Positions 10,301-22,531 of a stretch of DNA of 64,000 nt are shown one piece after another. The notes below the pieces were generated by a model. The model searched no databases. It saw only the letters and a program-made list of their open reading frames with translations, and was not told the DNA's origin. Every line of letters starts with the position of its first letter. Position 1 is the first letter of the stretch. Source of the DNA: Brachyhypopomus gauderio (lineage: Eukaryota; Chordata; Actinopteri; Gymnotiformes; Hypopomidae); the NCBI RefSeq assembly GCF_052324685.1, contig NW_027506898.1, forward strand, positions 176,001 through 240,000, in the 5' to 3' direction. Made by a program: the position numbers and the translations under genes.

Positions 10301-10633
10301 TAGTAGGCTCAGTGCTCTTGTTGTTCAGATCCTGGACAAAAGCTCAAGTCCAAACTGAGAGTGCAAAGCTCTACAGACACTGCAATTGATGATTTTTACA
10401 TTTCTTTACTGTGAACAGCTGCATGGACTTGCATTTTAGCAGTGGCTCAAAGGTTGAGTAGATTTAATTTGATCGTTGACCACCAATCAACCAAGAAGAG
10501 AAGGGAACTGGAGGTGTCAACTAATGTCTGTGCTTGGTCGATTACCGCAGACATCCCTCCTCATACCATTTGTATACTTTCATGGAAAAGGCCTACCTCA
10601 GCCACACAACTTGCAGAAAGCATCCATCATGTA

Positions 10634-10707
10634 GGCCGGTTAGCTCAGCTGGTTAGAGCGTGGTGCTAATAACGCCAAGGTCATGGGTTCGATCCCCATA
10701 CGGGCCA
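10634..10707 (+). tRNA. tRNA-Ile-AAT: tRNA-Ile(AAT), unit 14
   Basis: Reference form; haplotype F. Confidence 0.97.
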
Positions 10708-10996
10708 TTGATGATAGTCTTTTGGATCAGATATGAGGCGGATTAGTGTTATTTTGGGTCTCTCAAATGCCAACTTGTATGGTGGAGATCAGAAAGTCTT
10801 GTCGGACGGTGTGGACTCTTGACATGTGCGAGCCCTTATTGTTGAGTACTCATATAGTACGAATCACATGTTTAAGGTGACACATTCTAACAGAGATTTG
10901 GCATGTAGTGTGTGAAAAGAATTATGGAAGCGTCAGGGTCAAAAAACATGCACCAATTTTCTTTTTCACTATCGAGCATGACTGAAATGCCTATAA

Positions 10997-11069
10997 TGGA
11001 GAATGTGGGCATCGATCCCACTACCTCTCGCATGCTAAGCGAGCGCTCTACCACTTGAGCTAATTACCC
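10997..11069 (-). tRNA. tRNA-Ala-AGC: tRNA-Ala(AGC), unit 15
   Basis: T4 form in an F-like front half (mosaic B1 unit). Confidence 0.91.
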
Positions 11070-11402
11070 TAGTAGGCTCAGTGCTCTTGTTGTTCAGATC
11101 CTGGACAAAAGCTCAAGTCCAAACTGAGAGTGCAAAGCTCTACAGACACTGCAATTGATGATTTTTACATTTCTTTACTGTGAACAGCTGCATGGACTTG
11201 CATTTTAGCAGTGGCTCAAAGGTTGAGTAGATTTAATTTGATCGTTGACCACCAATCAACCAAGAAGAGAAGGGAACTGGAGGTGTCAACTAATGTCTGT
11301 GCTTGGTCGATTACCGCAGACATCCCTCCTCATACCATTTGTATACTTTCATGGAACAGGCCTACCTCAGCCACACAACTTGCAGAAAGACTCCATCATG
11401 TA

Positions 11403-11476
11403 GGCCGGTTAGCTCAGCTGGTTAGAGCGTGGTGCTAATAACGCCAAGGTCATGGGTTCGATCCCCATACGGGCCA
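11403..11476 (+). tRNA. tRNA-Ile-AAT: tRNA-Ile(AAT), unit 15
   Basis: Reference form; B-like end of a B1 unit. Confidence 0.97.
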
Positions 11477-11765
11477 TTGATGATAGTCTTTTGGATCAGA
11501 TATGAGGCGGATTAGTGTTATTTTGGGTCTCTCAAATTCCAACTTGTATGGTGGAGATCAGAAAGTCTTGTCGGACGGTGTGGACTCTTGACATGTGCAA
11601 GCCCTTATTGTTGAGTACTCATATAGTACGAATCACATGTTTAAGTTGACACATTCTAACAGAGATTTGGCATGTAGTGTGTGAAAAGAATTATGGAAGC
11701 GTCAGGGTCAAAAAACATGCACCAATTTTCTTTTTCACTATCGAGCATGACTGAAATGCCTATAA

Positions 11766-11838
11766 TGGAGAATGTGGGCATCGATCCCACTACCTCTCGC
11801 ATGCTAAGCGAGCGCTCTACCACTTGAGCTAATTCCCC
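11766..11838 (-). tRNA. tRNA-Ala-AGC: tRNA-Ala(AGC), unit 16
   Basis: G4 form. Confidence 0.97.
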
Positions 11839-12171
11839 TACGAGGCTCAGTGTTCTTGTTGTTCAGATCCTCGACAAAAGCTCAAGTCCAAACTGAGAGT
11901 GCAAAGCTCTACAGACACTGGAATTGATGATTTTTACATTTCTTTACTGTGAACAGCTGCATGGACTTGCATTTTAGCAGTGGCTCAAAGGTTGAGTAGA
12001 TTTAATTTGATCGTTGACCGCCAATCAACCAAGAAGAGAAGGAAACTGGAGGTGTCAACTAATGTCTGTGCTTGGTCGATTACCGCAAACATCCCTCCTC
12101 ATACCATTTGTATACTTTCATGGAAAAGGCCTACCTCAGCCACACAACTTGCAGAAAGCATCCATCATGTA

Positions 12172-12245
12172 GGCTGGTTAGCTCAGCTGGTTAGAGCGTG
12201 GTGCTAATAACGCCAAGGTCATGGGTTCGATCCCCATACGGGCCA
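12172..12245 (+). tRNA. tRNA-Ile-AAT: tRNA-Ile(AAT), unit 16
   Basis: Haplotype C1: T4:G69 wobble. Confidence 0.96.
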
Positions 12246-12534
12246 TTGATGATAGTCTTTTGGATCAGATATGAGGCGGATTAGTGTTATTTTGGGTCTC
12301 TCAAATTCCAACTTGTATGGTGGAGATCAGAAAGTCTTGTCGGACGGTGTGGACTCTTGACATGTGCGAGCCCTTATTGTTGAGTACTCATATAGTACGA
12401 ATCACATGTTTAAGGTGACACATTCTAACAGAGATTTGGCATGTAGTGTGTGAAAAGAATTATGGAAGCGTCAGGGTCAAAAAACATGCACCAATTTTCT
12501 TTTTCACTATCGAGCATGACTGAAATGCCTATAA

Positions 12535-12607
12535 TGGAGAATGTGGGCATCGATCCCACTACCTCTCGCATGCTAAGCGAGCGCTCTACCACTTGAGCTA
12601 ATTCCCC
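12535..12607 (-). tRNA. tRNA-Ala-AGC: tRNA-Ala(AGC), unit 17
   Basis: G4 form. Confidence 0.97.
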
Positions 12608-12940
12608 TACTAGGCTCAGTGCTCTTGTTGTTCAGATCCTGGACAAAAGCTCAAGTCCAAACTGAGAGTGCAAAGCTCTACAGACACTGCAATTGATGAT
12701 TTTTACATTTCTTTACTGTGAACAGCTGCATGGACTTGCATTTTAGCAGTGGCTCAAAGGTTGAGTAGATTTAATTTGATCGTTGACCGCCAATCAACCA
12801 AGAAGAGAAGGAAACTGGAGGTGTCAACTAATGTCTGTGCTTGGTCGATTACCGCAGACATCCCTCCTCATACCATTTGTATACTTTCATGGAAAAGGCC
12901 TACCTCAGCCACACAACTTGCAGAAAGCGTCCATCATGTA

Positions 12941-13014
12941 GGCTGGTTAGCTCAGCTGGTTAGAGCGTGGTGCTAATAACGCCAAGGTCATGGGTTCGAT
13001 CCCCATACGGGCCA
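12941..13014 (+). tRNA. tRNA-Ile-AAT: tRNA-Ile(AAT), unit 17
   Basis: Haplotype D: T4:G69 wobble. Confidence 0.96.
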
Positions 13015-13303
13015 TTGATGATAGTCTTTTGGATCAGATATGAGGCGGATTAGTGTTATTTTGGGTCTCTCAAATGCCAACTTGTATGGTGGTGATCAGA
13101 AAGTCTTGTCGGACGGTGTGGACTCTTGACATGTGCGAGCCCTTATTGTTGAGTACTCATATAGTACGAATCACATGTTTAAGGTGACACATTCTAACAG
13201 AGATTTGGCATGTAGTGTGTGAAAAGAATTATGGAAGCGTCAGGGTCAAAAAACATGCACCAATTTTCTTTTTCACTATCGAGCATGACTGAAATGCCTA
13301 TAA

Positions 13304-13376
13304 TGGAGAATGTGGGCATCGATCCCACTACCTCTCGCATGCTAAGCGAGCGCTCTACCACTTGAGCTAATTACCC
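13304..13376 (-). tRNA. tRNA-Ala-AGC: tRNA-Ala(AGC), unit 18
   Basis: T4 form (T4:C69 mismatch). Confidence 0.91.
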
Positions 13377-13709
13377 TAGTAGGCTCAGTGCTCTTGTTGT
13401 TCAGATCCTGGACAAAAGCTCAAGTCCAAACTGAGAGTGCAAAGCTCTACAGACACTGCAATTGATGATTTTTACATTTCTTTACTGTGAACAGCTGCAT
13501 GGACTTGCATTTTAGCAGTGGCTCAAAGGTTGAGTAGATTTAATTTGATCGTTGACCACCAATCAACCAAGAAGAGAAGGAAACTGGAGGTGTCAACTAA
13601 TGTCTGTGCTTGGTCGATTACCGCAGACATCCCTCCTCATACCATTTGTATACTTTCATGGAACAGGCCTACCTCAGCCACACAACTTGCAGAAAGCCTC
13701 CCTCATGTA

Positions 13710-13783
13710 GGCCGGTTAGCTCAGCTGGTTAGAGCGTGGTGCTAATAACGCCAAGGTCATGGGTTCGATCCCCATACGGGCCA
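13710..13783 (+). tRNA. tRNA-Ile-AAT: tRNA-Ile(AAT), unit 18
   Basis: Reference form; haplotype A. Confidence 0.97.
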
Positions 13784-14072
13784 ATGATGATAGTCTTTTG
13801 GATCAGATATGAGGCGGATTAGTGTTATTTTGGGTCTCTCAAATTCCAACTTGTATGGTGGAGATCAGAAAGTCTTGTCGGACGGTGTGGACTCTTGACA
13901 TGTGCGAGCCCTTATTGTTGAGTACTCATATAGTACGAATCACATGTTTAAGGTGACACATTCTAACAGAGATTTGGCATGTAGTGTGTGAAAAGAATTA
14001 TGGAAGCGTCAGGGTCAAAAAACATGCACCAATTTTCTTTTTCACTATCGAGCATGACTGAAATGCCTATAA

Positions 14073-14145
14073 TGGAGAATGTGGGCATCGATCCCACTAC
14101 CTCTCGCATGCTAAGCGAGCGCTCTACCACTTGAGCTAATTCCCC
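14073..14145 (-). tRNA. tRNA-Ala-AGC: tRNA-Ala(AGC), unit 19
   Basis: G4 form. Confidence 0.97.
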
Positions 14146-14478
14146 TACGAGGCTCAGTGTTCTTGTTGTTCAGATCCTCGACAAAAGCTCAAGTCCAAAC
14201 TGAGAGTGCAAAGCTCTACAGACACTGCAATTGATGATTTTTACATTTCTTTACTGTGAACAGCTGCATGGACTTGCATTTTAGCAGTGGCTCAAAGGTT
14301 GAGTAGATTTAATTTGATCGTTGACCACCAATCAACCAAGAAGAGAAGGGAACTGGAGGTGTCAACTAATGTCTGTGCTTGGTCGATTACCGCAGACATC
14401 CCTCCTCATACCATTTGTATACTTTCATGGAACAGGCCTACCTCAGCCACACAACTTGCAGAAAGACTCCATCATGTA

Positions 14479-14552
14479 GGCCGGTTAGCTCAGCTGGTTA
14501 GAGCGTGGTGCTAATAACGCCAAGGTCATGGGTTTGATCCCCATACGGGCCA
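14479..14552 (+). tRNA. tRNA-Ile-AAT: tRNA-Ile(AAT), unit 19, T-loop C56T
   Basis: T loop TTTGATC instead of TTCGATC. C56 is near-invariant in tRNAs and in the B box, so this copy is probably weak. The same change is in unit 29. Confidence 0.78.
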
Positions 14553-14841
14553 TTGATGATAGTCTTTTGGATCAGATATGAGGCGGATTAGTGTTATTTT
14601 GGGTCTCTCAAATTCCAACTTGTATGGTGGAGATCAGAAAGTCTTGTCGGACGGTGTGGACTCTTGACATGTGCAAGCCCTTATTGTTGAGTACTCATAT
14701 AGTACGAATCACATGTTTAAGTTGACACATTCTAACAGAGATTTGGCATGTAGTGTGTGAAAAGAATTATGGAAGCGTCAGGGTCAAAAAACATGCACCA
14801 ATTTTCTTTTTCACTATCGAGCATGACTGAAATGCCTATAA

Positions 14842-14914
14842 TGGAGAATGTGGGCATCGATCCCACTACCTCTCGCATGCTAAGCGAGCGCTCTACCACT
14901 TGAGCTAATTACCC
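14842..14914 (-). tRNA. tRNA-Ala-AGC: tRNA-Ala(AGC), unit 20
   Basis: T4 form (T4:C69 mismatch). Confidence 0.91.
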
Positions 14915-15247
14915 TAGTAGGCTCAGTGCTCTTGTTGTTCAGATCCTGGACAAAAGCTCAAGTCCAAACTGAGAGTGCAAAGCTCTACAGACACTGCAAT
15001 TGATGATTTTTACATTTCTTTACTGTGAACAGCTGCATGGACTTGCATTTTAGCAGTGGCTCAAAGGTTGAGTAGATTTAATTTGATCGTTGACCACCAA
15101 TCAACCAAGAAGAGAAGGAAACTGGAGGTGTCAACTAATGTCTGTGCTTGGTCGATTACCGCAGACATCCCTCCTCATACCATTTGTATACTTTCATGGA
15201 ACAGGCCTACCTCAGCCACACAACTTGCAGAAAGCCTCCCTCATGTA

Positions 15248-15321
15248 GGCCGGTTAGCTCAGCTGGTTAGAGCGTGGTGCTAATAACGCCAAGGTCATGG
15301 GTTCGATCCCCATACGGGCCA
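15248..15321 (+). tRNA. tRNA-Ile-AAT: tRNA-Ile(AAT), unit 20
   Basis: Reference form; haplotype A with a C-like left end (GTGCAAG, TTAAGTTG). Confidence 0.97.
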
Positions 15322-15610
15322 ATGATGATAGTCTTTTGGATCAGATATGAGGCGGATTAGTGTTATTTTGGGTCTCTCAAATTCCAACTTGTATGGTGGA
15401 GATCAGAAAGTCTTGTCGGACGGTGTGGACTCTTGACATGTGCGAGCCCTTATTGTTGAGTACTCATATAGTACGAATCACATGTTTAAGGTGACACATT
15501 CTAACAGAGATTTGGCATGTAGTGTGTGAAAAGAATTATGGAAGCGTCAGGGTCAAAAAACATGCACCAATTTTCTTTTTCACTATCGAGCATGACTGAA
15601 ATGCCTATAA

Positions 15611-15683
15611 TGGAGAATGTGGGCATCGATCCCACTACCTCTCGCATGCTAAGCGAGCGCTCTACCACTTGAGCTAATTCCCC
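15611..15683 (-). tRNA. tRNA-Ala-AGC: tRNA-Ala(AGC), unit 21
   Basis: G4 form. Confidence 0.97.
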
Positions 15684-16016
15684 TACGAGGCTCAGTGTTC
15701 TTGTTGTTCAGATCCTCGACAAAAGCTCAAGTCCAAACTGAGAGTGCAAAGCTCTACAGACACTGCAATTGATGATTTTTACATTTCTTTACTGTGAACA
15801 GCTGCATGGACTTGCATTTTAGCAGTGGCTCAAAGGTTGAGTAGATTTAATTTGATCGTTGACCACCAATCAACCAAGAAGAGAAGGGAACTGGAGGTGT
15901 CAACTAATGTCTGTGCTTGGTCGATTACCGCAGACATCCCTCCTCATACCATTTGTATACTTTCATGGAACAGGCCTACCTCAGCCACACAACTTGCAGA
16001 AAGACTCCATCATGTA

Positions 16017-16090
16017 GGCCGGTTAGCTCAGCTGGTTAGAGCGTGGTGCTAATAACGCCAAGGTCATGGGTTCGATCCCCATACGGGCCA
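16017..16090 (+). tRNA. tRNA-Ile-AAT: tRNA-Ile(AAT), unit 21
   Basis: Reference form; haplotype B. Confidence 0.97.
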
Positions 16091-16379
16091 TTGATGATAG
16101 TCTTTTGGATCAGATATGAGGCGGATTAGTGTTATTTTGGGTCTCTCAAATTCCAACTTGTATGGTGGAGATCAGAAAGTCTTGTCGGACGGTGTGGACT
16201 CTTGACATGTGCAAGCCCTTATTGTTGAGTACTCATATAGTACGAATCACATGTTTAAGTTGACACATTCTAACAGAGATTTGGCATGTAGTGTGTGAAA
16301 AGAATTATGGAAGCGTCAGGGTCAAAAAACATGCACCAATTTTCTTTTTCACTATCGAGCATGACTGAAATGCCTATAA

Positions 16380-16452
16380 TGGAGAATGTGGGCATCGATC
16401 CCACTACCTCTCGCATGCTAAGCGAGCGCTCTACCACTTGAGCTAATTCCCC
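16380..16452 (-). tRNA. tRNA-Ala-AGC: tRNA-Ala(AGC), unit 22
   Basis: G4 form. Confidence 0.97.
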
Positions 16453-16785
16453 TACGAGGCTCAGTGTTCTTGTTGTTCAGATCCTCGACAAAAGCTCAAG
16501 TCCAAACTGAGAGTGCAAAGCTCTACAGACACTGCAATTGATGATTTTTACATTTCTTTACTGTGAACAGCTGCATGGACTTGCATTTTAGCAGTGGCTC
16601 AAAGGTTGAGTAGATTTAATTTGATCGTTGACCGCCAATCAACCAAGAAGAGAAGGAAACTGGAGGTGTCAACTAATGTCTGTGCTTGGTCGATTACCGC
16701 AAACATCCCTCCTCATACCATTTGTATACTTTCATGGAAAAGGCCTACCTCAGCCACACAACTTGCAGAAAGCATCCATCATGTA

Positions 16786-16859
16786 GGCTGGATAGCTCAG
16801 CTGGTTAGAGCGTGGTGCTAATAACGCCAAGGTCATGGGTTCGATCCCCATACGGGCCA
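16786..16859 (+). tRNA. tRNA-Ile-AAT: tRNA-Ile(AAT), unit 22
   Basis: Haplotype C: T4:G69 wobble and A7:A66 mismatch. Confidence 0.88.
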
Positions 16860-17148
16860 TTGATGATAGTCTTTTGGATCAGATATGAGGCGGATTAGTG
16901 TTATTTTGGGTCTCTCAAATTCCAACTTGTATGGTGGAGATCAGAAAGTCTTGTCGGACGGTGTGGACTCTTGACATGTGCGAGCCCTTATTGTTGAGTA
17001 CTCATATAGTACGAATCACATGTTTAAGGTGACACATTCTAACAGAGATTTGGCATGTAGTGTGTGAAAAGAATTATGGAAGCGTCAGGGTCAAAAAACA
17101 TGCACCAATTTTCTTTTTCACTATCGAGCATGACTGAAATGCCTATAA

Positions 17149-17221
17149 TGGAGAATGTGGGCATCGATCCCACTACCTCTCGCATGCTAAGCGAGCGCTC
17201 TACCACTTGAGCTAATTCCCC
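17149..17221 (-). tRNA. tRNA-Ala-AGC: tRNA-Ala(AGC), unit 23
   Basis: G4 form. Confidence 0.97.
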
Positions 17222-17554
17222 TACTAGGCTCAGTGCTCTTGTTGTTCAGATCCTGGACAAAAGCTCAAGTCCAAACTGAGAGTGCAAAGCTCTACAGACA
17301 CTGCAATTGATGATTTTTACATTTCTTTACTGTGAACAGCTGCATGGACTTGCATTTTAGCAGTGGCTCAAAGGTTGAGTAGATTTAATTTGATCGTTGA
17401 CCGCCAATCAACCAAGAAGAGAAGGAAACTGGAGGTGTCAACTAATGTCTGTGCTTGGTCGATTACCGCAGACATCCCTCCTCATACCATTTGTATACTT
17501 TCATGGAACAGGCCTACCTCAGCCACACAACTTGCAGAAAGCCTCCCTCATGTA

Positions 17555-17628
17555 GGCCGGTTAGCTCAGCTGGTTAGAGCGTGGTGCTAATAACGCCAAG
17601 GTCATGGGTTCGATCCCCATACGGGCCA
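17555..17628 (+). tRNA. tRNA-Ile-AAT: tRNA-Ile(AAT), unit 23
   Basis: Reference form; mosaic haplotype G (D-like front, A-like end). Confidence 0.97.
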
Positions 17629-17917
17629 ATGATGATAGTCTTTTGGATCAGATATGAGGCGGATTAGTGTTATTTTGGGTCTCTCAAATTCCAACTTGTA
17701 TGGTGGAGATCAGAAAGTCTTGTCGGACGGTGTGGACTCTTGACATGTGCGAGCCCTTATTGTTGAGTACTCATATAGTACGAATCACATGTTTAAGGTG
17801 ACACATTCTAACAGAGATTTGGCATGTAGTGTGTGAAAAGAATTATGGAAGCGTCAGGGTCAAAAAACATGCACCAATTTTCTTTTTCACTATCGAGCAT
17901 GACTGAAATGCCTATAA

Positions 17918-17990
17918 TGGAGAATGTGGGCATCGATCCCACTACCTCTCGCATGCTAAGCGAGCGCTCTACCACTTGAGCTAATTCCCC
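17918..17990 (-). tRNA. tRNA-Ala-AGC: tRNA-Ala(AGC), unit 24
   Basis: G4 form. Confidence 0.97.
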
Positions 17991-18323
17991 TACGAGGCTC
18001 AGTGTTCTTGTTGTTCAGATCCTCGACAAAAGCTCAAGTCCAAACTGAGAGTGCAAAGCTCTACAGACACTGCAATTGATGATTTTTACATTTCTTTACT
18101 GTGAACAGCTGCATGGACTTGCATTTTAGCAGTGGCTCAAAGGTTGAGTAGATTTAATTTGATCGTTGACCACCAATCAACCAAGAAGAGAAGGGAACTG
18201 GAGGTGTCAACTAATGTCTGTGCTTGGTCGATTACCGCAGACATCCCTCCTCATACCATTTGTATACTTTCATGGAACAGGCCTACCTCAGCCACACAAC
18301 TTGCAGAAAGACTCCATCATGTA

Positions 18324-18397
18324 GGCCGGTTAGCTCAGCTGGTTAGAGCGTGGTGCTAATAACGCCAAGGTCATGGGTTCGATCCCCATACGGGCCA
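18324..18397 (+). tRNA. tRNA-Ile-AAT: tRNA-Ile(AAT), unit 24
   Basis: Reference form; haplotype B. Confidence 0.97.
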
Positions 18398-18686
18398 TTG
18401 ATGATAGTCTTTTGGATCAGATATGAGGCGGATTAGTGTTATTTTGGGTCTCTCAAATTCCAACTTGTATGGTGGAGATCAGAAAGTCTTGTCGGACGGT
18501 GTGGACTCTTGACATGTGCAAGCCCTTATTGTTGAGTACTCATATAGTACGAATCACATGTTTAAGTTGACACATTCTAACAGAGATTTGGCATGTAGTG
18601 TGTGAAAAGAATTATGGAAGCGTCAGGGTCAAAAAACATGCACCAATTTTCTTTTTCACTATCGAGCATGACTGAAATGCCTATAA

Positions 18687-18759
18687 TGGAGAACGTGGGC
18701 ATCGATCCCACTACCTCTCGCATGCTAAGCGAGCGCTCTACCACTTGAGCTAATTACCC
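18687..18759 (-). tRNA. tRNA-Ala-AGC: tRNA-Ala(AGC), unit 25
   Basis: T4 form, plus a private A66G that makes the last acceptor pair T7:G66. Confidence 0.88.
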
Positions 18760-19092
18760 TAGTAGGCTCAGTGCTCTTGTTGTTCAGATCCTGGACAAAA
18801 GCTCAAGTCCAAACTGAGAGTGCAAAGCTCTACAGACACTGCAATTGATGATTTTTACATTTCTTTACTGTGAACAGCTGCATGGACTTGCATTTTAGCA
18901 GTGGCTCAAAGGTTGAGTAGATTTAATTTGATCGTTGACCACCAATCAACCAAGAAGAGAAGGAAACTGGAGGTGTCAACTAATGTCTGTGCTTGGTCGA
19001 TTACCGCAGACATCCCTCCTCATACCATTTGTATACTTTCATGGAACAGGCCTACCTCAGCCACACAACTTGCAGAAAGCCTCCCTCATGTA

Positions 19093-19166
19093 GGCCGGTT
19101 AGCTCAGCTGGTTAGAGCGTGGTGCTAATAACGCCAAGGTCATGGGTTCGATCCCCATACGGGCCA
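19093..19166 (+). tRNA. tRNA-Ile-AAT: tRNA-Ile(AAT), unit 25
   Basis: Reference form; haplotype A. Confidence 0.97.
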
Positions 19167-19455
19167 ATGATGATAGTCTTTTGGATCAGATATGAGGCGG
19201 ATTAGTGTTATTTTGGGTCTCTCAAATTCCAACTTGTATGGTGGAGATCAGAAAGTCTTGTCGGACGGTGTGGACTCTTGACATGTGCGAGCCCTTATTG
19301 TTGAGTACTCATATAGTACGAATCACATGTTTAAGGTGACACATTCTAACAGAGATTTGGCATGTAGTGTGTGAAAAGAATTATGGAAGCGTCAGGGTCA
19401 AAAAACATGCACCAATTTTCTTTTTCACTATCGAGCATGACTGAAATGCCTATAA

Positions 19456-19528
19456 TGGAGAATGTGGGCATCGATCCCACTACCTCTCGCATGCTAAGCG
19501 AGCGCTCTACCACTTGAGCTAATTCCCC
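19456..19528 (-). tRNA. tRNA-Ala-AGC: tRNA-Ala(AGC), unit 26
   Basis: G4 form, in the B-like front of mosaic unit H. Confidence 0.97.
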
Positions 19529-19861
19529 TACGAGGCTCAGTGTTCTTGTTGTTCAGATCCTCGACAAAAGCTCAAGTCCAAACTGAGAGTGCAAAGCTCT
19601 ACAGACACTGCAATTGATGATTTTTACATTTCTTTACTGTGAACAGCTGCATGGACTTGCATTTTAGCAGTGGCTCAAAGGTTGAGTAGATTTAATTTGA
19701 TCGTTGACCACCAATCAACCAAGAAGAGAAGGGAACTGGAGGTGTCAACTAATGTCTGTGCTTGGTCGATTACCGCAGACATCCCTCCTCATACCATTTG
19801 TATACTTTCATGGAACAGGCCTACCTCAGCCACACAACTTGCAGAAAGCATCCATCATGTA

Positions 19862-19935
19862 GGCTGGTTAGCTCAGCTGGTTAGAGCGTGGTGCTAATAA
19901 CGCCAAGGTCATGGGTTCGATCCCCATACGGGCCA
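19862..19935 (+). tRNA. tRNA-Ile-AAT: tRNA-Ile(AAT), unit 26
   Basis: T4:G69 wobble, from the C1-like end of mosaic unit H. Confidence 0.96.
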
Positions 19936-20224
19936 TTGATGATAGTCTTTTGGATCAGATATGAGGCGGATTAGTGTTATTTTGGGTCTCTCAAATTCCA
20001 ACTTGTATGGTGGAGATCAGAAAGTCTTGTCGGACGGTGTGGACTCTTGACATGTGCGAGCCCTTATTGTTGAGTACTCATATAGTACGAATCACATGTT
20101 TAAGGTGACACATTCTAACAGAGATTTGGCATGTAGTGTGTGAAAAGAATTATGGAAGCGTCAGGGTCAAAAAACATGCACCAATTTTCTTTTTCACTAT
20201 CGAGCATGACTGAAATGCCTATAA

Positions 20225-20297
20225 TGGAGAATGTGGGCATCGATCCCACTACCTCTCGCATGCTAAGCGAGCGCTCTACCACTTGAGCTAATTCCCC
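20225..20297 (-). tRNA. tRNA-Ala-AGC: tRNA-Ala(AGC), unit 27
   Basis: G4 form. Confidence 0.97.
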
Positions 20298-20630
20298 TAC
20301 TAGGCTCAGTGCTCTTGTTGTTCAGATCCTGGACAAAAGCTCAAGTCCAAACTGAGAGTGCAAAGCTCTACAGACACTGCAATTGATGATTTTTACATTT
20401 CTTTACTGTGAACAGCTGCATGGACTTGCATTTTAGCAGTGGCTCAAAGGTTGAGTAGATTTAATTTGATCGTTGACCGCCAATCAACCAAGAAGAGAAG
20501 GAAACTGGAGGTGTCAACTAATGTCTGTGCTTGGTCGATTACCGCAGACATCCCTCCTCATACCATTTGTATACTTTCATGGAAAAGGCCTACCTCAGCC
20601 ACACAACTTGCAGAAAGCGTCCATCATGTA

Positions 20631-20704
20631 GGCTGGTTAGCTCAGCTGGTTAGAGCGTGGTGCTAATAACGCCAAGGTCATGGGTTCGATCCCCATACGG
20701 GCCA
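20631..20704 (+). tRNA. tRNA-Ile-AAT: tRNA-Ile(AAT), unit 27
   Basis: Haplotype D: T4:G69 wobble. Confidence 0.96.
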
Positions 20705-20993
20705 TTGATGATAGTCTTTTGGATCAGATATGAGGCGGATTAGTGTTATTTTGGGTCTCTCAAATGCCAACTTGTATGGTGGTGATCAGAAAGTCTTGTC
20801 GGACGGTGTGGACTCTTGACATGTGCGAGCCCTTATTGTTGAGTACTCATATAGTACGAATCACATGTTTAAGGTGACACATTCTAACAGAGATTTGGCA
20901 TGTAGTGTGTGAAAAGAATTATGGAAGCGTCAGGGTCAAAAAACATGCACCAATTTTCTTTTTCACTATCGAGCATGACTGAAATGCCTATAA

Positions 20994-21066
20994 TGGAGAA
21001 TGTGGGCATCGATCCCACTACCTCTCGCATGCTAAGCGAGCGCTCTACCACTTGAGCTAATTACCC
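20994..21066 (-). tRNA. tRNA-Ala-AGC: tRNA-Ala(AGC), unit 28
   Basis: T4 form (T4:C69 mismatch). Confidence 0.91.
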
Positions 21067-21399
21067 TAGTAGGCTCAGTGCTCTTGTTGTTCAGATCCTG
21101 GACAAAAGCTCAAGTCCAAACTGAGAGTGCAAAGCTCTACAGACACTGCAATTGATGATTTTTACATTTCTTTACTGTGAACAGCTGCATGGACTTGCAT
21201 TTTAGCAGTGGCTCAAAGGTTGAGTAGATTTAATTTGATCGTTGACCACCAATCAACCAAGAAGAGAAGGAAACTGGAGGTGTCAACTAATGTCTGTGCT
21301 TGGTCGATTACCGCAGACATCCCTCCTCATACCATTTGTATACTTTCATGGAACAGGCCTACCTCAGCCACACAACTTGCAGAAAGCCTCCCTCATGTA

Positions 21400-21473
21400 G
21401 GCCGGTTAGCTCAGCTGGTTAGAGCGTGGTGCTAATAACGCCAAGGTCATGGGTTCGATCCCCATACGGGCCA
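21400..21473 (+). tRNA. tRNA-Ile-AAT: tRNA-Ile(AAT), unit 28
   Basis: Reference form; haplotype A. Confidence 0.97.
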
Positions 21474-21762
21474 ATGATGATAGTCTTTTGGATCAGATAT
21501 GAGGCGGATTAGTGTTATTTTGGGTCTCTCAAATTCCAACTTGTATGGTGGAGATCAGAAAGTCTTGTCGGACGGTGTGGACTCTTGACATGTGCGAGCC
21601 CTTATTGTTGAGTACTCATATAGTACGAATCACATGTTTAAGGTGACACATTCTAACAGAGATTTGGCATGTAGTGTGTGAAAAGAATTATGGAAGCGTC
21701 AGGGTCAAAAAACATGCACCAATTTTCTTTTTCACTATCGAGCATGACTGAAATGCCTATAA

Positions 21763-21835
21763 TGGAGAATGTGGGCATCGATCCCACTACCTCTCGCATG
21801 CTAAGCGAGCGCTCTACCACTTGAGCTAATTCCCC
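21763..21835 (-). tRNA. tRNA-Ala-AGC: tRNA-Ala(AGC), unit 29
   Basis: G4 form. Confidence 0.97.
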
Positions 21836-22168
21836 TACGAGGCTCAGTGTTCTTGTTGTTCAGATCCTCGACAAAAGCTCAAGTCCAAACTGAGAGTGCA
21901 AAGCTCTACAGACACTGCAATTGATGATTTTTACATTTCTTTACTGTGAACAGCTGCATGGACTTGCATTTTAGCAGTGGCTCAAAGGTTGAGTAGATTT
22001 AATTTGATCGTTGACCACCAATCAACCAAGAAGAGAAGGGAACTGGAGGTGTCAACTAATGTCTGTGCTTGGTCGATTACCGCAGACATCCCTCCTCATA
22101 CCATTTGTATACTTTCATGGAACAGGCCTACCTCAGCCACACAACTTGCAGAAAGACTCCATCATGTA

Positions 22169-22242
22169 GGCCGGTTAGCTCAGCTGGTTAGAGCGTGGTG
22201 CTAATAACGCCAAGGTCATGGGTTTGATCCCCATACGGGCCA
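22169..22242 (+). tRNA. tRNA-Ile-AAT: tRNA-Ile(AAT), unit 29, T-loop C56T
   Basis: Same T-loop change as unit 19; a marker of the ten-unit duplication. Confidence 0.78.
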
Positions 22243-22531
22243 TTGATGATAGTCTTTTGGATCAGATATGAGGCGGATTAGTGTTATTTTGGGTCTCTCA
22301 AATTCCAACTTGTATGGTGGAGATCAGAAAGTCTTGTCGGACGGTGTGGACTCTTGACATGTGCAAGCCCTTATTGTTGAGTACTCATATAGTACGAATC
22401 ACATGTTTAAGTTGACACATTCTAACAGAGATTTGGCATGTAGTGTGTGAAAAGAATTATGGAAGCGTCAGGGTCAAAAAACATGCACCAATTTTCTTTT
22501 TCACTATCGAGCATGACTGAAATGCCTATAA

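Larger units (their letters stand above)
12305..19225. repeat. Nine-unit block, units 17-25 (left copy)
   Basis: Order D A B A B C G B A, repeated at units 27-35 exactly ten units (7,690 bp) downstream. Both copies share the rare Ile C56T change (units 19 and 29) and the rare G haplotype (units 23 and 33). This copy alone has A66G in Ala of unit 25. Confidence 0.88.
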
